Shown piece by piece: positions 8,459-17,340 of a stretch of 64,000 nucleotides of DNA. Numbering within the stretch: the stretch's first letter is position 1; the number at the start of each line of letters is the position of its first letter. A program made the position numbers and the translations under genes. Source of the DNA: Bacteroidia bacterium (GTDB lineage: Bacteria > Bacteroidota > Bacteroidia > NS11-12g > UBA955); the NCBI GenBank assembly GCA_023228875.1, contig JALOAG010000004.1, forward strand, positions 212,782-276,781. The letters are read 5' to 3'. The notes under the pieces were generated by a model. That model saw only the letters and a list, made by a program, of their open reading frames with translations. It was not told the origin of the DNA and searched no databases.

Positions 8459-10549
8459 TTAATTGATGATAGGGAGCGTAGAGTAGTCTCTTGCGTATTC
8501 CATCATTTGATCAAAGAAAGATTCAGGATATTCTAACTTGACATCAATAATTTTATCGCCTTGCATTACAGGAACAAGCTTAGGTTGGATAAATCCTTTG
8601 TACGGTTTTAGATTCAAGGTCGCATATCTTTCTAAAACTTCTTTGTGTAACTCTTGGTTGACTTTGACACCGTATGTTTCTACAAGGTTTTTACCTGCTA
8701 CATAATCGCCCTCAGACTTAATGCGCTGAATTTCTCTCAAAAGTTGTCCGAATAATTCTCTGAGCTTGTTGTAGTCATTAATATGTACATAGGTTTTGCC
8801 ATTGACTTTCACCATTTCAACCACATTGTCTGCTTTCCCTTTTTCATAACACCAATAGGCAACCAATGCTCTGTTTCTCATGTGTGCTTCTTCAATGTCA
8901 TCACCCAATTTTAACCTTGTCAATTGTGTCATCAAGCCGTTCATCATATAGTTGTCATATTCGGCTTTGCCCACTTCAATACTTTCCATTACCCCGATTT
9001 CAACAAGTTTAGGATCTATGGCATAATACAAACCAACCAAATCTGCTCTGGCTTCTTCTAATGTTGAAGCGTAGTTTTTGAGCGTTTTGTCAGGAGTTGC
9101 AACTCCTTTGTTAATTTGACCTGATGCGTGTCCTATACATTCGTGCATATCGGTATGTAAGTCACTTGCAAGATTGCCCCATTTTTTCATCCTTGCCAAT
9201 TTGGCTGTGTCATCTACAAACTCTTCTAAGAAGCCACTGCTTGCGCTGCTGCTGTTGTAAGCCGAAATGATATTTCCTAACGAAACGGATTTGGAGCCAT
9301 AGTCCTTGCGCAACCAATCAGAGTTGGGCAGGTTGATACCAATAGGTGTGCTGGGTGCTGCATCTCCTGACTCAACAATAGTGGTAATTACTTTTGCACT
9401 GATTCCTTTTACTTCTTTTTTCTTGTGTTCGGGCATTAATGGAGAATTGTCCTCAAACCATTGTGCTTGGTCTGAAATTGCTTTGATTCTTTTTGTTGAC
9501 TCAAAGTCTCTGAGGGAAAGAACTGACTCAAAACTTCCTTTTTTTCCGATTGCATCGCCATACACTTCTATAAAACCTGTTGTGAAGTCAATCACACTTT
9601 CTGTGTTTGCTGTCCACTGAATACTGTATTCATCCCAAAGTTTTAAGTCTCCGGTCTTGTAGTATTCAACCAATAGCTCTAATGCTTTTTTCTGATGTTC
9701 ATTTTCGGAAAGTGGAATAGCTTTTTCAATCCAATAAATCATCTTGTCAATCGCTGCACCATACATGCTACCGGATTTCCAAACTTTTTCTACAATCTTT
9801 CCATTCTCTTTTGTGGTTTTACTGTTCAAACCCCATTCAGGGTCTTTGCCGGTATGAGGGAATTTAGCATAAAACTGTTCTACTTCTTTTTCGGTAACAC
9901 CTTCATAAAAGTTATTGGCTGACTCTGTTACATGGTCAACATTCTCTTTCAGGTTCACCATTTTAGGCAAAAAAGAAGGGTCAAACATCAATTGATTGAG
10001 GAAACTGAGTAAATCATCCACGCTTTGCCCTTCTTGAAGTGGTAAAGTCTTAGCATCTACTTTCTTTACCATATCTGCAAAGGCTTCAAAAGAAAATGCA
10101 GGAGCAAATTTGTCATTTGAATAGTGGTGATAAATACCATTGCTAAACCAAACCTGTCCGGCATAAGTTCTAAAGTCTTCCCAATCCTTGCCTGATTTTT
10201 CAATGTTGGGGCTCGCCCAAATGGCTTCTATCGTTTTTCTGACTAAAAGGTTGTATTTCCCGCGTTGATCATAAATAATATCTCTGCCATACAACGCTGC
10301 TTGGTATAGATAATATGCAAACTCCTTTTGTTGTAAAGTAAGGTTCTCCCATCCCGGTACTTGATAACGAAGTAATTGTAAGTCTGCAAAGGACTCAGCA
10401 TTGACTTTAAAAGTGCTGTCTTGTGTTGAAATTTCTGTTTTTTCTTCCATTTTATTTTCTGTTTTGTTTCCTGAGCAACCGGACATTATACCTAATCCCA
10501 TTAATGAACCCGAAAGTAAGAGTAAACCGGTTTTAGTAGTTTTTTTCAT
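8459..10549 (-). CDS. Exported dipeptidyl peptidase III (family M49) lipoprotein
   Basis: 696 residues from the ATG at 10549. Initiation further upstream is unlikely because a promoter sits at 10573-10602, and this start gives a clean lipoprotein signal (GLGIMSGC, Cys about 25). The zinc hexapeptide HECIGH (about 468-473) and the second zinc motif EEARAD (about 500) are the M49 signature; HEXXGH rather than HEXXH is diagnostic. The enzyme removes dipeptides from peptide N-termini. A lipoprotein anchor places it outside the inner membrane, unlike eukaryotic cytosolic DPP III. It stands alone between its own promoter and a terminator. Confidence 0.92.
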   Translation of the reverse strand: MKKTTKTGLLLLSGSLMGLGIMSGCSGNKTENKMEEKTEISTQDSTFKVNAESFADLQLLRYQVPGWENLTLQQKEFAYYLYQAALYGRDIIYDQRGKYNLLVRKTIEAIWASPNIEKSGKDWEDFRTYAGQVWFSNGIYHHYSNDKFAPAFSFEAFADMVKKVDAKTLPLQEGQSVDDLLSFLNQLMFDPSFLPKMVNLKENVDHVTESANNFYEGVTEKEVEQFYAKFPHTGKDPEWGLNSKTTKENGKIVEKVWKSGSMYGAAIDKMIYWIEKAIPLSENEHQKKALELLVEYYKTGDLKLWDEYSIQWTANTESVIDFTTGFIEVYGDAIGKKGSFESVLSLRDFESTKRIKAISDQAQWFEDNSPLMPEHKKKEVKGISAKVITTIVESGDAAPSTPIGINLPNSDWLRKDYGSKSVSLGNIISAYNSSSASSGFLEEFVDDTAKLARMKKWGNLASDLHTDMHECIGHASGQINKGVATPDKTLKNYASTLEEARADLVGLYYAIDPKLVEIGVMESIEVGKAEYDNYMMNGLMTQLTRLKLGDDIEEAHMRNRALVAYWCYEKGKADNVVEMVKVNGKTYVHINDYNKLRELFGQLLREIQRIKSEGDYVAGKNLVETYGVKVNQELHKEVLERYATLNLKPYKGFIQPKLVPVMQGDKIIDVKLEYPESFFDQMMEYARDYSTLPIIN

Positions 10550-10572
10550 AGCTGTAATTTTTTTGTAGCATG

Positions 10573-10602
10573 CAAAACTAATTAATATGAATTTTAAACA
10601 AA
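10573..10602 (-). promoter_or_regulatory. Promoter of the DPP III gene
   Basis: On the minus strand TTTG (10599-10602), an 18-base spacer and TAGTTTTG (10573-10580) match the Bacteroidota -33/-7 promoter. It implies a short leader before the ATG at 10549. Confidence 0.55.
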
Positions 10603-11118
10603 GAGAAGTTTTATTTAATAGAGTTTTCTGACTATGAATGGATGTCAAATGTTAGAATAATTATAAGACCACAGCAGTTTGCTAATCTTTTTTTAGGGAG
10701 TCGGACTTAGGAGAGCTTGTGCAAAGGCTGCTGATATTGATGGCTGGCGTTCTTGTCCACACTATCTGAAAAGCAGTAAAAGGTTGGGTTTTAACGGTTA
10801 TTGTCTAAGTGATTTTTTTTATTTTATGTGTTGTGTCACAACGACAAACTCAGAGTATGTGAGCATAGTGTTTTTAATTTGAAATCACTTTGAATTATCT
10901 TTTTATTCATTCTTCGCTTCTTCCACCCAACCTTGTTGTCCAATCCGATTTGTTTTTATTTTGATAATTGTTATTTTCAATTTAGGGTAGCTGTTTTATT
11001 TATTAGGAAGTTTTTCAATGCGCAATATACGGGGTGTTGTTTTGTCTTATTTGTGTAAAATTGCATGAATTTAAAGCAATGTTGAAGGACTTTTTAATCA
11101 AACAATTTATCGGATGCA
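10603..11118. other. Gene-free stretch of about 515 bp
   Basis: I see no coding frame, RNA gene or convincing promoter here. The only structure is a 10-bp inverted repeat, AAGGTTGGGT (10780-10789) and ACCCAACCTT (10925-10934), 135 bp apart. Bases 10690-10800 are locally richer in G than their surroundings and could be remnant coding DNA, but I cannot identify it. Confidence 0.4.
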
Positions 11119-11571
11119 ATGGTGAGTGGTGCATTGATTCGCGAATATAAAACAACAGACAGGGAGGAACTTGTACGCTTGCTGTGCTTAAATATACCAA
11201 CCTTTTTTGCTCCTGCCGAACAACAGGATTTTGAACAATATCTTGATTTGAAAAGTGAAATGTATTTTGTGTTCGAATATGTCGGTAAGATTGTTGGCTG
11301 TGGCGGAATTAACTTTGTACAAGAACGTACTATCGGTAAAATAAGCTGGGATGTCTTTCATCCTGATTATCAAAATATGTCATTGGGAACTATGTTGTTG
11401 CAACATAGAATCAATATCTTAAAGTCAATACCAAGTATCAGGCAAATAACAGTCAGAACTTCGCAACTTGCTTTTGGTTTTTATCAAAAAAAGGGTTTTC
11501 GACTGGTTGAGGTTGTGAAAGATTACTGGGCTGAGGGTTTTGACCTGTATTCCATGGAATATGCATCCTGA
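11119..11571 (+). CDS. GNAT-family N-acetyltransferase
   Basis: 150 residues with the GNAT fold order: N-terminal IREYKTTDREELVRLL, a central strand YVGKIVGCGGINF, the acetyl-CoA loop region HPDYQNMSLGTMLLQHRI, and a C-terminal GFYQKKGFRLVEVVKDYW. The acceptor substrate cannot be predicted. It is isolated, with no co-directional neighbour in close contact. Confidence 0.8.
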   Translation: MVSGALIREYKTTDREELVRLLCLNIPTFFAPAEQQDFEQYLDLKSEMYFVFEYVGKIVGCGGINFVQERTIGKISWDVFHPDYQNMSLGTMLLQHRINILKSIPSIRQITVRTSQLAFGFYQKKGFRLVEVVKDYWAEGFDLYSMEYAS

Positions 11572-11744
11572 AATTCTTTAGTAATCAAAAAGCAGCATTG
11601 TGTAGGAATCGATAATACACCGGATTCTGCTGTGCATTTTTAAAGAGGGGGGTTTTCGATTAAGCTGTTGTTATTAGCTAATAAAGTTGGAAGAATTCCC
11701 ACTCATTTACTCTTTCTTTGAAGTGTTAATTCAATCAATATTTT

Positions 11745-12188
11745 ATGAACCTACATACCTCAATTACCCGCATTGTTTTATCCTTCTTGTTGCTCGCTCC
11801 TGTTTGGACGTTTGCTCAAGAACGCATCATTCCCAATGACAAGATCCCCTCAGCTATTCAACAATATGTAAAATCACATTTTCCCTCACATACCATTGTG
11901 TTGGCTGAACTGGAAGTTGAAGGTGTGTCTAAAGAGTATGAGGTAAAACTCAATGATAAAACGGAATTGAAGTTTGACAAAAAATTTAAGGTGTTCAAAA
12001 TTGATGGAACAGTTGCATTGCCGGAGAGTGTGATTCCTGAAGCGATTCGACAATATGTGAAAAAGCATTATCCAAACAATTTCATTACAGACTGGGAAAA
12101 GGAATGGAAACATCAGGAAGTAAAACTGGATAATGGCATTGAAATAGAATTTACGTTGAAAGGCAATTTTATCAGAATTGATTATTAA
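11745..12188 (+). CDS. Secreted PepSY-like (DUF2874) protein, copy 1
   Basis: 147 residues. A signal peptide (1-24, ending WTFAQ) is followed by two repeats of about 60 residues. Each repeat has the pattern P-x-A-I-x-Q-Y-V-K-x-H-(F/Y)-P ... W/E ... EVKLDNxxELKFDxxGxFxxID typical of PepSY-like, BLIP-fold proteins of Bacteroidota. The function is unknown; family members are small periplasmic or secreted proteins. A paralogue follows after 10 bp, so the two are co-transcribed. Confidence 0.8.
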   Translation: MNLHTSITRIVLSFLLLAPVWTFAQERIIPNDKIPSAIQQYVKSHFPSHTIVLAELEVEGVSKEYEVKLNDKTELKFDKKFKVFKIDGTVALPESVIPEAIRQYVKKHYPNNFITDWEKEWKHQEVKLDNGIEIEFTLKGNFIRIDY

Positions 12189-12198
12189 TAATTTTACT

Positions 12199-12639
12199 AT
12201 GAAATACACAAAACAATGGATTTTTGCTCTTGCGATTGCAGGGCTTCCAATTTTGAGCGGATGCGAAAAAGAAACAGTGCTTTCTGATTCTAAAGTGCCG
12301 GAGGAAATCGCCACTTATACCTCAACCCATTTTACAACACATAAAATTTTGCAAGTGGTGAAAGATATAGATGGATTTACCAAAACTTATGATGTAGTGC
12401 TGGATGGGGGTGTGAACCTTGAGTTTAATCGCAAGAAAGAAATTATTGAGATTGACGGAAATGCTAAATTGCCTGATAGTGTAATTCCTGAGAAGATTAG
12501 AACCTATGTTGCAGCTAATTACCCCTCAAATGTAATTACTGATTGGCAACTTGAAGGGAAAAATCAACAAGTAGGCTTGGACTCTGATTTGGACTTGGAG
12601 TTCAGCATGAACGGTGATTTTCTGAGAATTGACAATTAA
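12199..12639 (+). CDS. PepSY-like (DUF2874) lipoprotein, copy 2
   Basis: 146 residues from the ATG at 12199; a TTG at 12178 overlaps the previous gene and would spoil the signal. The lipobox LPILSGC makes it a lipoprotein. It has the same two-repeat PepSY-like architecture as the gene before it (VPEEIATYTSTHF; IPEKIRTYVAANYP; WQLEGKNQQVGLD). The pair looks like a tandem duplication in which one copy became membrane anchored. No function is known. Confidence 0.8.
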   Translation: MKYTKQWIFALAIAGLPILSGCEKETVLSDSKVPEEIATYTSTHFTTHKILQVVKDIDGFTKTYDVVLDGGVNLEFNRKKEIIEIDGNAKLPDSVIPEKIRTYVAANYPSNVITDWQLEGKNQQVGLDSDLDLEFSMNGDFLRIDN

Positions 12640-12662
12640 GACGACTACGTAAACCCATGTAA

Positions 12663-13319
12663 CTATTGCACGAAAAGATTTTCTGCAAATTTTTGACTAA
12701 TGGTTGAGCGGTTTTGATTCACTTCAATTTCCACCGAACCGTCAAACTCATAATGTTTCAATATTTTAATTTTACAATGTAGTCCTAACCCAATTTTCAT
12801 TGCGTGTTGTAAGAAAGGCGCGCTGTTATCTTTTACGCCAATCAAAGTGCAAACTTCATGCGCAGGAACTTGATTCAGTGTTCTACGTTTCATCAATTTT
12901 ATTTCTGCCTTTGTATTTGGAATGGGATCTCCGTGCGGGTCCACTTCCGGGTATTCTAAGAACCAATCTAACTGTTCTACTAATTTTTTCGACTTTATAT
13001 GTTCTAATTGTTCTGCCACTTCATGAATCTCATCCCAACTGAATTTTAGTTTTTCAAATAAAAAGGTTTCCCAAAGTCTGTGTTTGCGAATTACTTCAAT
13101 TGCGAACTCTTTTCCTGAACGGGTCAATGTGATTTTGCCATATTTCTCATACATCACCAATTGCTTCTCTTTTAGCTTTTTTAGCATGTCATTAACAGTG
13201 GCAGGCGTTACCTCTAAATATGCTGCCAATTCATTGGTGCCGGCATCTTGTTTTTCTTCTATTTCATGGGTGATATGAAAAAGTGCTTTTAAGTAGTTCT
13301 CTTCTGTTTGGGATAGCAT
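12663..13319 (-). CDS. DtxR/MntR-family metal-dependent repressor
   Basis: 218 residues. In order: a winged-helix DNA-binding domain (about 1-65; TNELAAYLEVTPATVNDMLKKL), a metal-binding dimerisation domain (about 66-145; HRLWETFLFEKL, HEVAEQLEHIKS, YPEVDPHGDPIP) and a C-terminal FeoA/SH3-like domain (about 150-215). Such proteins repress metal uptake genes when bound to Mn or Fe. It is divergent from a TonB-dependent receptor gene, and a near-perfect palindrome in the 82-bp gap is its probable operator. Which metal it senses cannot be decided from sequence alone. Confidence 0.9.
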   Translation of the reverse strand: MLSQTEENYLKALFHITHEIEEKQDAGTNELAAYLEVTPATVNDMLKKLKEKQLVMYEKYGKITLTRSGKEFAIEVIRKHRLWETFLFEKLKFSWDEIHEVAEQLEHIKSKKLVEQLDWFLEYPEVDPHGDPIPNTKAEIKLMKRRTLNQVPAHEVCTLIGVKDNSAPFLQHAMKIGLGLHCKIKILKHYEFDGSVEIEVNQNRSTISQKFAENLFVQ

Positions 13320-13351
13320 ACTGCAAATGTAAAAAGATTTGTCAAAATATA

Positions 13352-13373
13352 TTTGTTAGACAAGTCAAACAAA
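13352..13373. promoter_or_regulatory. Palindromic operator, probable DtxR/MntR-type site
   Basis: A 22-bp palindrome with 18 of 22 positions symmetric: outer arms TTTGTT and AACAAA, inner GAC and GTC, A/T at the non-symmetric positions. It covers the -33 element of the receptor promoter, so a bound regulator would block transcription. Confidence 0.5.
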
Positions 13374-13383
13374 ATTAGTTTTG
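13352..13383 (+). promoter_or_regulatory. Promoter of the TonB-dependent receptor gene
   Basis: TTTG (13352-13355), 20-base spacer, TAGTTTTG (13376-13383). This matches the Bacteroidota consensus and leads to an ATG at 13402. The -33 box lies within the palindrome. Confidence 0.55.
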
Positions 13384-13401
13384 CAAGCGAAAATTTAAAC
13401 A

Positions 13402-15861
13402 ATGAAAAAAATATTATTCATCTGTACTCTGGTGTTCTCGCAAGTATTGAGTGTGGCACAAACAAGAGAAATTACAGGTATGGTATATGACAAAGATTCA
13501 AAAGCACCCATTGCTTACTGCAATGTGTTGATTCCCGAAGAAGGGACAGGAATATTAACAAACCCGGATGGCTCTTTTAAAATGATAATCAAAGACAGAG
13601 ATGCAATGACTTTAATGGTTATTCATACTTTTGGTTATAAAAGTGATTCAATTCGTGTAGTTGCTCATCGCAATCATTATGAAGTTATGCTCATACCCGA
13701 AAACATAGAGCTTAAAGGTGTAGTTATTTCAGGTTCTGCCCATACAGCACATTTTAGAGAAAATCCGATTCCTTTAACAATGGTTACTCCTGAACAAATT
13801 GAGTCAGGAACACAGAGTAACATTATTGATGCATTGGTTAAAAATATTGCCGGATTGACATCGGTCAAAACTGGTCCAAATATTTCTAAGCCCTTTATTC
13901 ATGGATTGGGATATAACCGTGTACTCACTCTTTTTGACGGAATCAGACAAGAAGGTCAGCAATATGGAGATGAGCATGGATTAGAGGTTGATGATTACAA
14001 TATAGAACGGGCAGAAGTAATCAAAGGACCTGCAAGTCTGTTGTATGGTTCGGATGCCTTAGCCGGTGTCATCAGTTTGTATTCTCCTATTCCAAACCAA
14101 AATGATGGTAAGTTGCACGGGAAATATATTTCAGAGTATCAAACCAATAATAATCTCATAGGAGAGGGCATTCATTTAGGTTATGCAAACAATCGTTTTT
14201 TATTTGCAATGCGTGGCTCCTATAGATTAGCAAAAAATTATAGAAATCCGATTGAAGGCAGGGTGTATTTAACGAATTTTAACACAATGAATTTTTCGGC
14301 TTTGGCTGGTTTAAAATCAAAAAAGGGATTCACACATATTCAATTTTCGCTATATAATAATTTGCAAGCTATTCCTGATGGAAGCAGGGATTCTGTTTCG
14401 CGTAGATTTACAAAACAAATTTATGAAGGCAATAATGACGATATAACCAATCGCCCCCTTGTATCAAATGAAGAGCTTAACTCTTATAACATCTCTACAC
14501 TTGCCCAACATATTCAGCACAACAAAATTTATCTCCATAGTATGTATGTGCTAGGCAAAGGAGATATAGATGTGTTAGCAGGCATACAGCAAAATGTCAG
14601 AAGAGAATATACTCATCCTACACAACCGGCTCAAGCAGGAATGTTTATGAAATTGAATACAATGAATTACGGAGTACGTTATAATGCGCCTAAGGTGAAT
14701 AATGTATCAGTTTCTTTGGGTGTAAACGGGATGATACAACACAATACAAACATGGATGCAAGTGATTTTCCCATACCCAACTATCATTTGAATGAAGGAG
14801 GTGTGTTTGTTTATGCAAAATGGCAACAAAATCGCTGGAATGTGAGTGGCGGTGTGCGTTACGACCTTAGAAATGTTCAATGGGGGGATTTTTATGTGGG
14901 ATTGAATCCTCATACCGGTTTTGAAGAGCAATTAACAGATACTGCAAATCGCCAACCTGACTTAAGATTTCAAGCATTTTCAAACAACTATAGTGGGATA
15001 AGCGGTAGCGTAGGGCTAACATTCAAAGCCACTAAGCAATTGACCCTAAGAGCCAATATAGGACGCGCTTACCGCGCCCCCAATATCACCGAATTAGGCA
15101 GCAATGGATTAGATCCGGGTGCACACATTATTTACAAAGGTAACAGAAGTTTTAAACCTGAATTTTCGTTTCAAGAAGATATTGGTTTGCATTACACAGA
15201 TAAAGGTATTTCGGCAGAAATCAACTTGTTTAATAATCATATTCAACATTTCATTTATATGGAAACACAAGCCGATGCAAATGGCAATCCGATTTTGGAT
15301 GCACAAGGCAACAGAACACAGCAATATCAGCAGTCCTCTGCACAACTATATGGTGCAGATATGATGTTCTCTCTGTTTCCACAACGAGTCAAAGGGTTGC
15401 GATGGGATAATTTGATGAGTGTTGTTTATGGGTTTAATCGTAACCCGCTTTATAAAGGAAAAGGTACGGATGGAGAATTTCTACCTTTGATTCCACCGCT
15501 CAAGCTCATGAGCAGTGTGGTTTATGATTTCAAATTAAAGTCAAAGTCATTTTCATCCATCACCCCTAAGGTTGAATTTGAATATAATGCCCCTCAAAAC
15601 AGGTATATGGGATTGAGTAGTACGGAGACTGCCACACCCGCTTACTTATTGTTCAATCTGGGGGTAAGTGCTCAGCTGCGTTTCAACAAACAAAATAAAA
15701 TACTGTTTGTTTGTCATGTCAATAACTTGATGAACACGGTTTATCAATCTCATTTGAATAGGGTAAAGTATTTTGAATATTATACCCACTCAAGCAGCGG
15801 ATATACAGGCATTTACAATATGGGCAGGAATATAGTGTTGAAGGCAGTCCTGTCTTTCTGA
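13402..15861 (+). CDS. TonB-dependent outer-membrane receptor with N-terminal carboxypeptidase-like domain
   Basis: 819 residues. A signal peptide (1-19) is followed by a CarboxypepD_reg-like beta domain (about 22-105; ITGMVYDKDSKAPIAYCNVLI), a plug domain (about 120-225; IERAEVIKGPASLLYGSDALAGVI) and a 22-stranded beta-barrel with aromatic C-terminal residues (ending LSF). It imports a substrate across the outer membrane using TonB energy. The divergent DtxR-family repressor and the operator overlapping its promoter point to metal or metal-chelate uptake; that is an inference. No transporter for the inner membrane lies next to it. Confidence 0.9.
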   Translation: MKKILFICTLVFSQVLSVAQTREITGMVYDKDSKAPIAYCNVLIPEEGTGILTNPDGSFKMIIKDRDAMTLMVIHTFGYKSDSIRVVAHRNHYEVMLIPENIELKGVVISGSAHTAHFRENPIPLTMVTPEQIESGTQSNIIDALVKNIAGLTSVKTGPNISKPFIHGLGYNRVLTLFDGIRQEGQQYGDEHGLEVDDYNIERAEVIKGPASLLYGSDALAGVISLYSPIPNQNDGKLHGKYISEYQTNNNLIGEGIHLGYANNRFLFAMRGSYRLAKNYRNPIEGRVYLTNFNTMNFSALAGLKSKKGFTHIQFSLYNNLQAIPDGSRDSVSRRFTKQIYEGNNDDITNRPLVSNEELNSYNISTLAQHIQHNKIYLHSMYVLGKGDIDVLAGIQQNVRREYTHPTQPAQAGMFMKLNTMNYGVRYNAPKVNNVSVSLGVNGMIQHNTNMDASDFPIPNYHLNEGGVFVYAKWQQNRWNVSGGVRYDLRNVQWGDFYVGLNPHTGFEEQLTDTANRQPDLRFQAFSNNYSGISGSVGLTFKATKQLTLRANIGRAYRAPNITELGSNGLDPGAHIIYKGNRSFKPEFSFQEDIGLHYTDKGISAEINLFNNHIQHFIYMETQADANGNPILDAQGNRTQQYQQSSAQLYGADMMFSLFPQRVKGLRWDNLMSVVYGFNRNPLYKGKGTDGEFLPLIPPLKLMSSVVYDFKLKSKSFSSITPKVEFEYNAPQNRYMGLSSTETATPAYLLFNLGVSAQLRFNKQNKILFVCHVNNLMNTVYQSHLNRVKYFEYYTHSSSGYTGIYNMGRNIVLKAVLSF

Positions 15862-15928
15862 AAAAACAGAATCAACCTCATCTATGACAATATCAATTCC
15901 TATAATTCAAGTCCTGTATCGTACTACA

Positions 15929-16417
15929 TTATTGCTCATCAGCGCTGGGTCCGTATAGTCCGGGGAGTGGAATATTCAGTAAACGCAAATACACTGTCAA
16001 TTGCCCTCTATGATGAATTTGATGATTGAGTGCAGAGGTACGTATGGCATCGCGCTTATTCAGGTTCTTGATGATATTTTCACCAAATCTCAAAGTCCAT
16101 TCTCTGTCTAAGTCATTTTCTGTGATTGTGTTGAGTGCTTCTTCAGATGCTTTTGCACCTGCAATCACTATTAGCACTAATTCTTGTGTGTGATTGATAA
16201 CCACTTTTGGATGATTTGCTAAATCTAATTCAGACGCTTTTGCAATCAATGCGGGCCATTCGGTCAGTCCCGCAGTATGAGCAGCCAGTGCTATTAATGA
16301 CATTGACTTTGCATGAGGTCTCCAAATAAATTTATCTTCAGGGATTCTTTCTAAAAGTTTTATTGTGCTTTCAGCTTCTCTTTTTATCTCTTGTATAAGT
16401 AATTGAATGTAAGTCAT
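15929..16417 (-). CDS. DinB/YfiT-family protein
   Basis: 162 residues forming the four-helix DinB-like fold. Metal-ligand histidines are expected at LIALAAHTAG (about 46) and NHQIHHRGQLTVYLR (about 132-147), and both are visible. Related proteins include thiol-dependent transferases (bacillithiol transferases), but the reaction of this one is unknown. It is convergent with the receptor gene and isolated. Confidence 0.8.
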   Translation of the reverse strand: MTYIQLLIQEIKREAESTIKLLERIPEDKFIWRPHAKSMSLIALAAHTAGLTEWPALIAKASELDLANHPKVVINHTQELVLIVIAGAKASEEALNTITENDLDREWTLRFGENIIKNLNKRDAIRTSALNHQIHHRGQLTVYLRLLNIPLPGLYGPSADEQ

Positions 16418-16574
16418 AGCTAATCTAATTAATGGATGCGAAGTTAGTTTAAACCATGAATGTTACTTGATGGAGATTCGCTTAAATCTGTATAATACTG
16501 CATGAATAAGAATGGAGTTTTGCAAGCAATGCGATTGAACTCGAAGTACTTGCCTGATGAAATACTTTGTAATA

Positions 16575-16605
16575 TTTGTAGCACAAAGCATTTTTATTAC
16601 TTTTG
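16575..16605 (+). promoter_or_regulatory. Promoter of the cyclophilin lipoprotein gene
   Basis: TTTG (16575-16578), 19-base spacer, TACTTTTG (16598-16605): a complete match to the Bacteroidota promoter, 26 bases before the ATG at 16632. Confidence 0.55.
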
Positions 16606-16631
16606 ACTTGCTCTAAAAAAACATGTTCACT

Positions 16632-17267
16632 ATGAAGAAACCAATACTTGCTATTTCAATGGTTGTAATGATGTTGTTCACTGCAGCTTGTAAAAAATCA
16701 GATTCAAAAGATGATAATTCAACAGTACCAAAAAAGGAGTATGAATTAATCAAAATGGGCACTCCTTACGGAGATATGTATATTTGGTTGTATGACAAGA
16801 CAGTCAAGCACAAAGAGAATTTTATCAAACTGAGCAAAGAAGGTTTCTATAACAATCTACTTTTTCATCGAGTCATACCTAATTTTATGATTCAAGGAGG
16901 AGACCCCAAAGGTGATGGTACAGGTGGACCCGGATATACAATTTCCGCAGAAATCTATCCTGAAATTACTCATAAACGCGGCAGTATTGCAGCAGCGAGA
17001 CTGGGTGATGCAGTAAATCCAAACAAAGAATCAAGCGGTTCTCAGTTTTATATTGCCGTGAGCACTTCCGGCACAGCACATTTAAACGGTCAGTACACCG
17101 TTTTTGGTGAGGTTATCAAAGGCATAGAGGCAGCAGATTCAATTGTGAGTCAGCCCAGGAATATGTCAACCAACAAGCCAAATCAGGACATCCCAATGCA
17201 GGTGTCGGTTGTTAAAATGACAAAAGAGAAAATTAAGAAAGATTTTGATTTTGAAGTAACAGAGTAG
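16632..17267 (+). CDS. Cyclophilin-type peptidyl-prolyl isomerase, lipoprotein
   Basis: 211 residues from the ATG at 16632, which gives a compact lipoprotein signal (MMLFTAAC). An ATG at 16623 would add three residues. The cyclophilin domain (about 38-200) shows the catalytic segment FHRVIPNFMIQGGDPKGDGTGGPGY, then GSQFYIAV and LNGQYTVFGEV. It is expected to assist folding of exported proteins at the cell envelope. It stands alone between its promoter and the convergent E2 gene. Confidence 0.92.
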   Translation: MKKPILAISMVVMMLFTAACKKSDSKDDNSTVPKKEYELIKMGTPYGDMYIWLYDKTVKHKENFIKLSKEGFYNNLLFHRVIPNFMIQGGDPKGDGTGGPGYTISAEIYPEITHKRGSIAAARLGDAVNPNKESSGSQFYIAVSTSGTAHLNGQYTVFGEVIKGIEAADSIVSQPRNMSTNKPNQDIPMQVSVVKMTKEKIKKDFDFEVTE

Positions 17268-17340
17268 GAGACCTAATGCTCTTGCCTATTTTTAGTTAAA
17301 GCAGTGTTGTATTCAATCCAAAATGTTTGAGAGCAAAGGA

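Noticed and set aside
10780..10934. Inverted repeat AAGGTTGGGT/ACCCAACCTT as ends of an insertion element
   Set aside because: The 135 bp between the arms code for nothing, no target duplication is visible, and ten bases may pair by chance.
13324..13331. TACATTTG on the minus strand as a promoter for the DtxR-family gene
   Set aside because: It ends only five bases before the start codon and has no TTG at the proper distance, so I do not list it as a feature.
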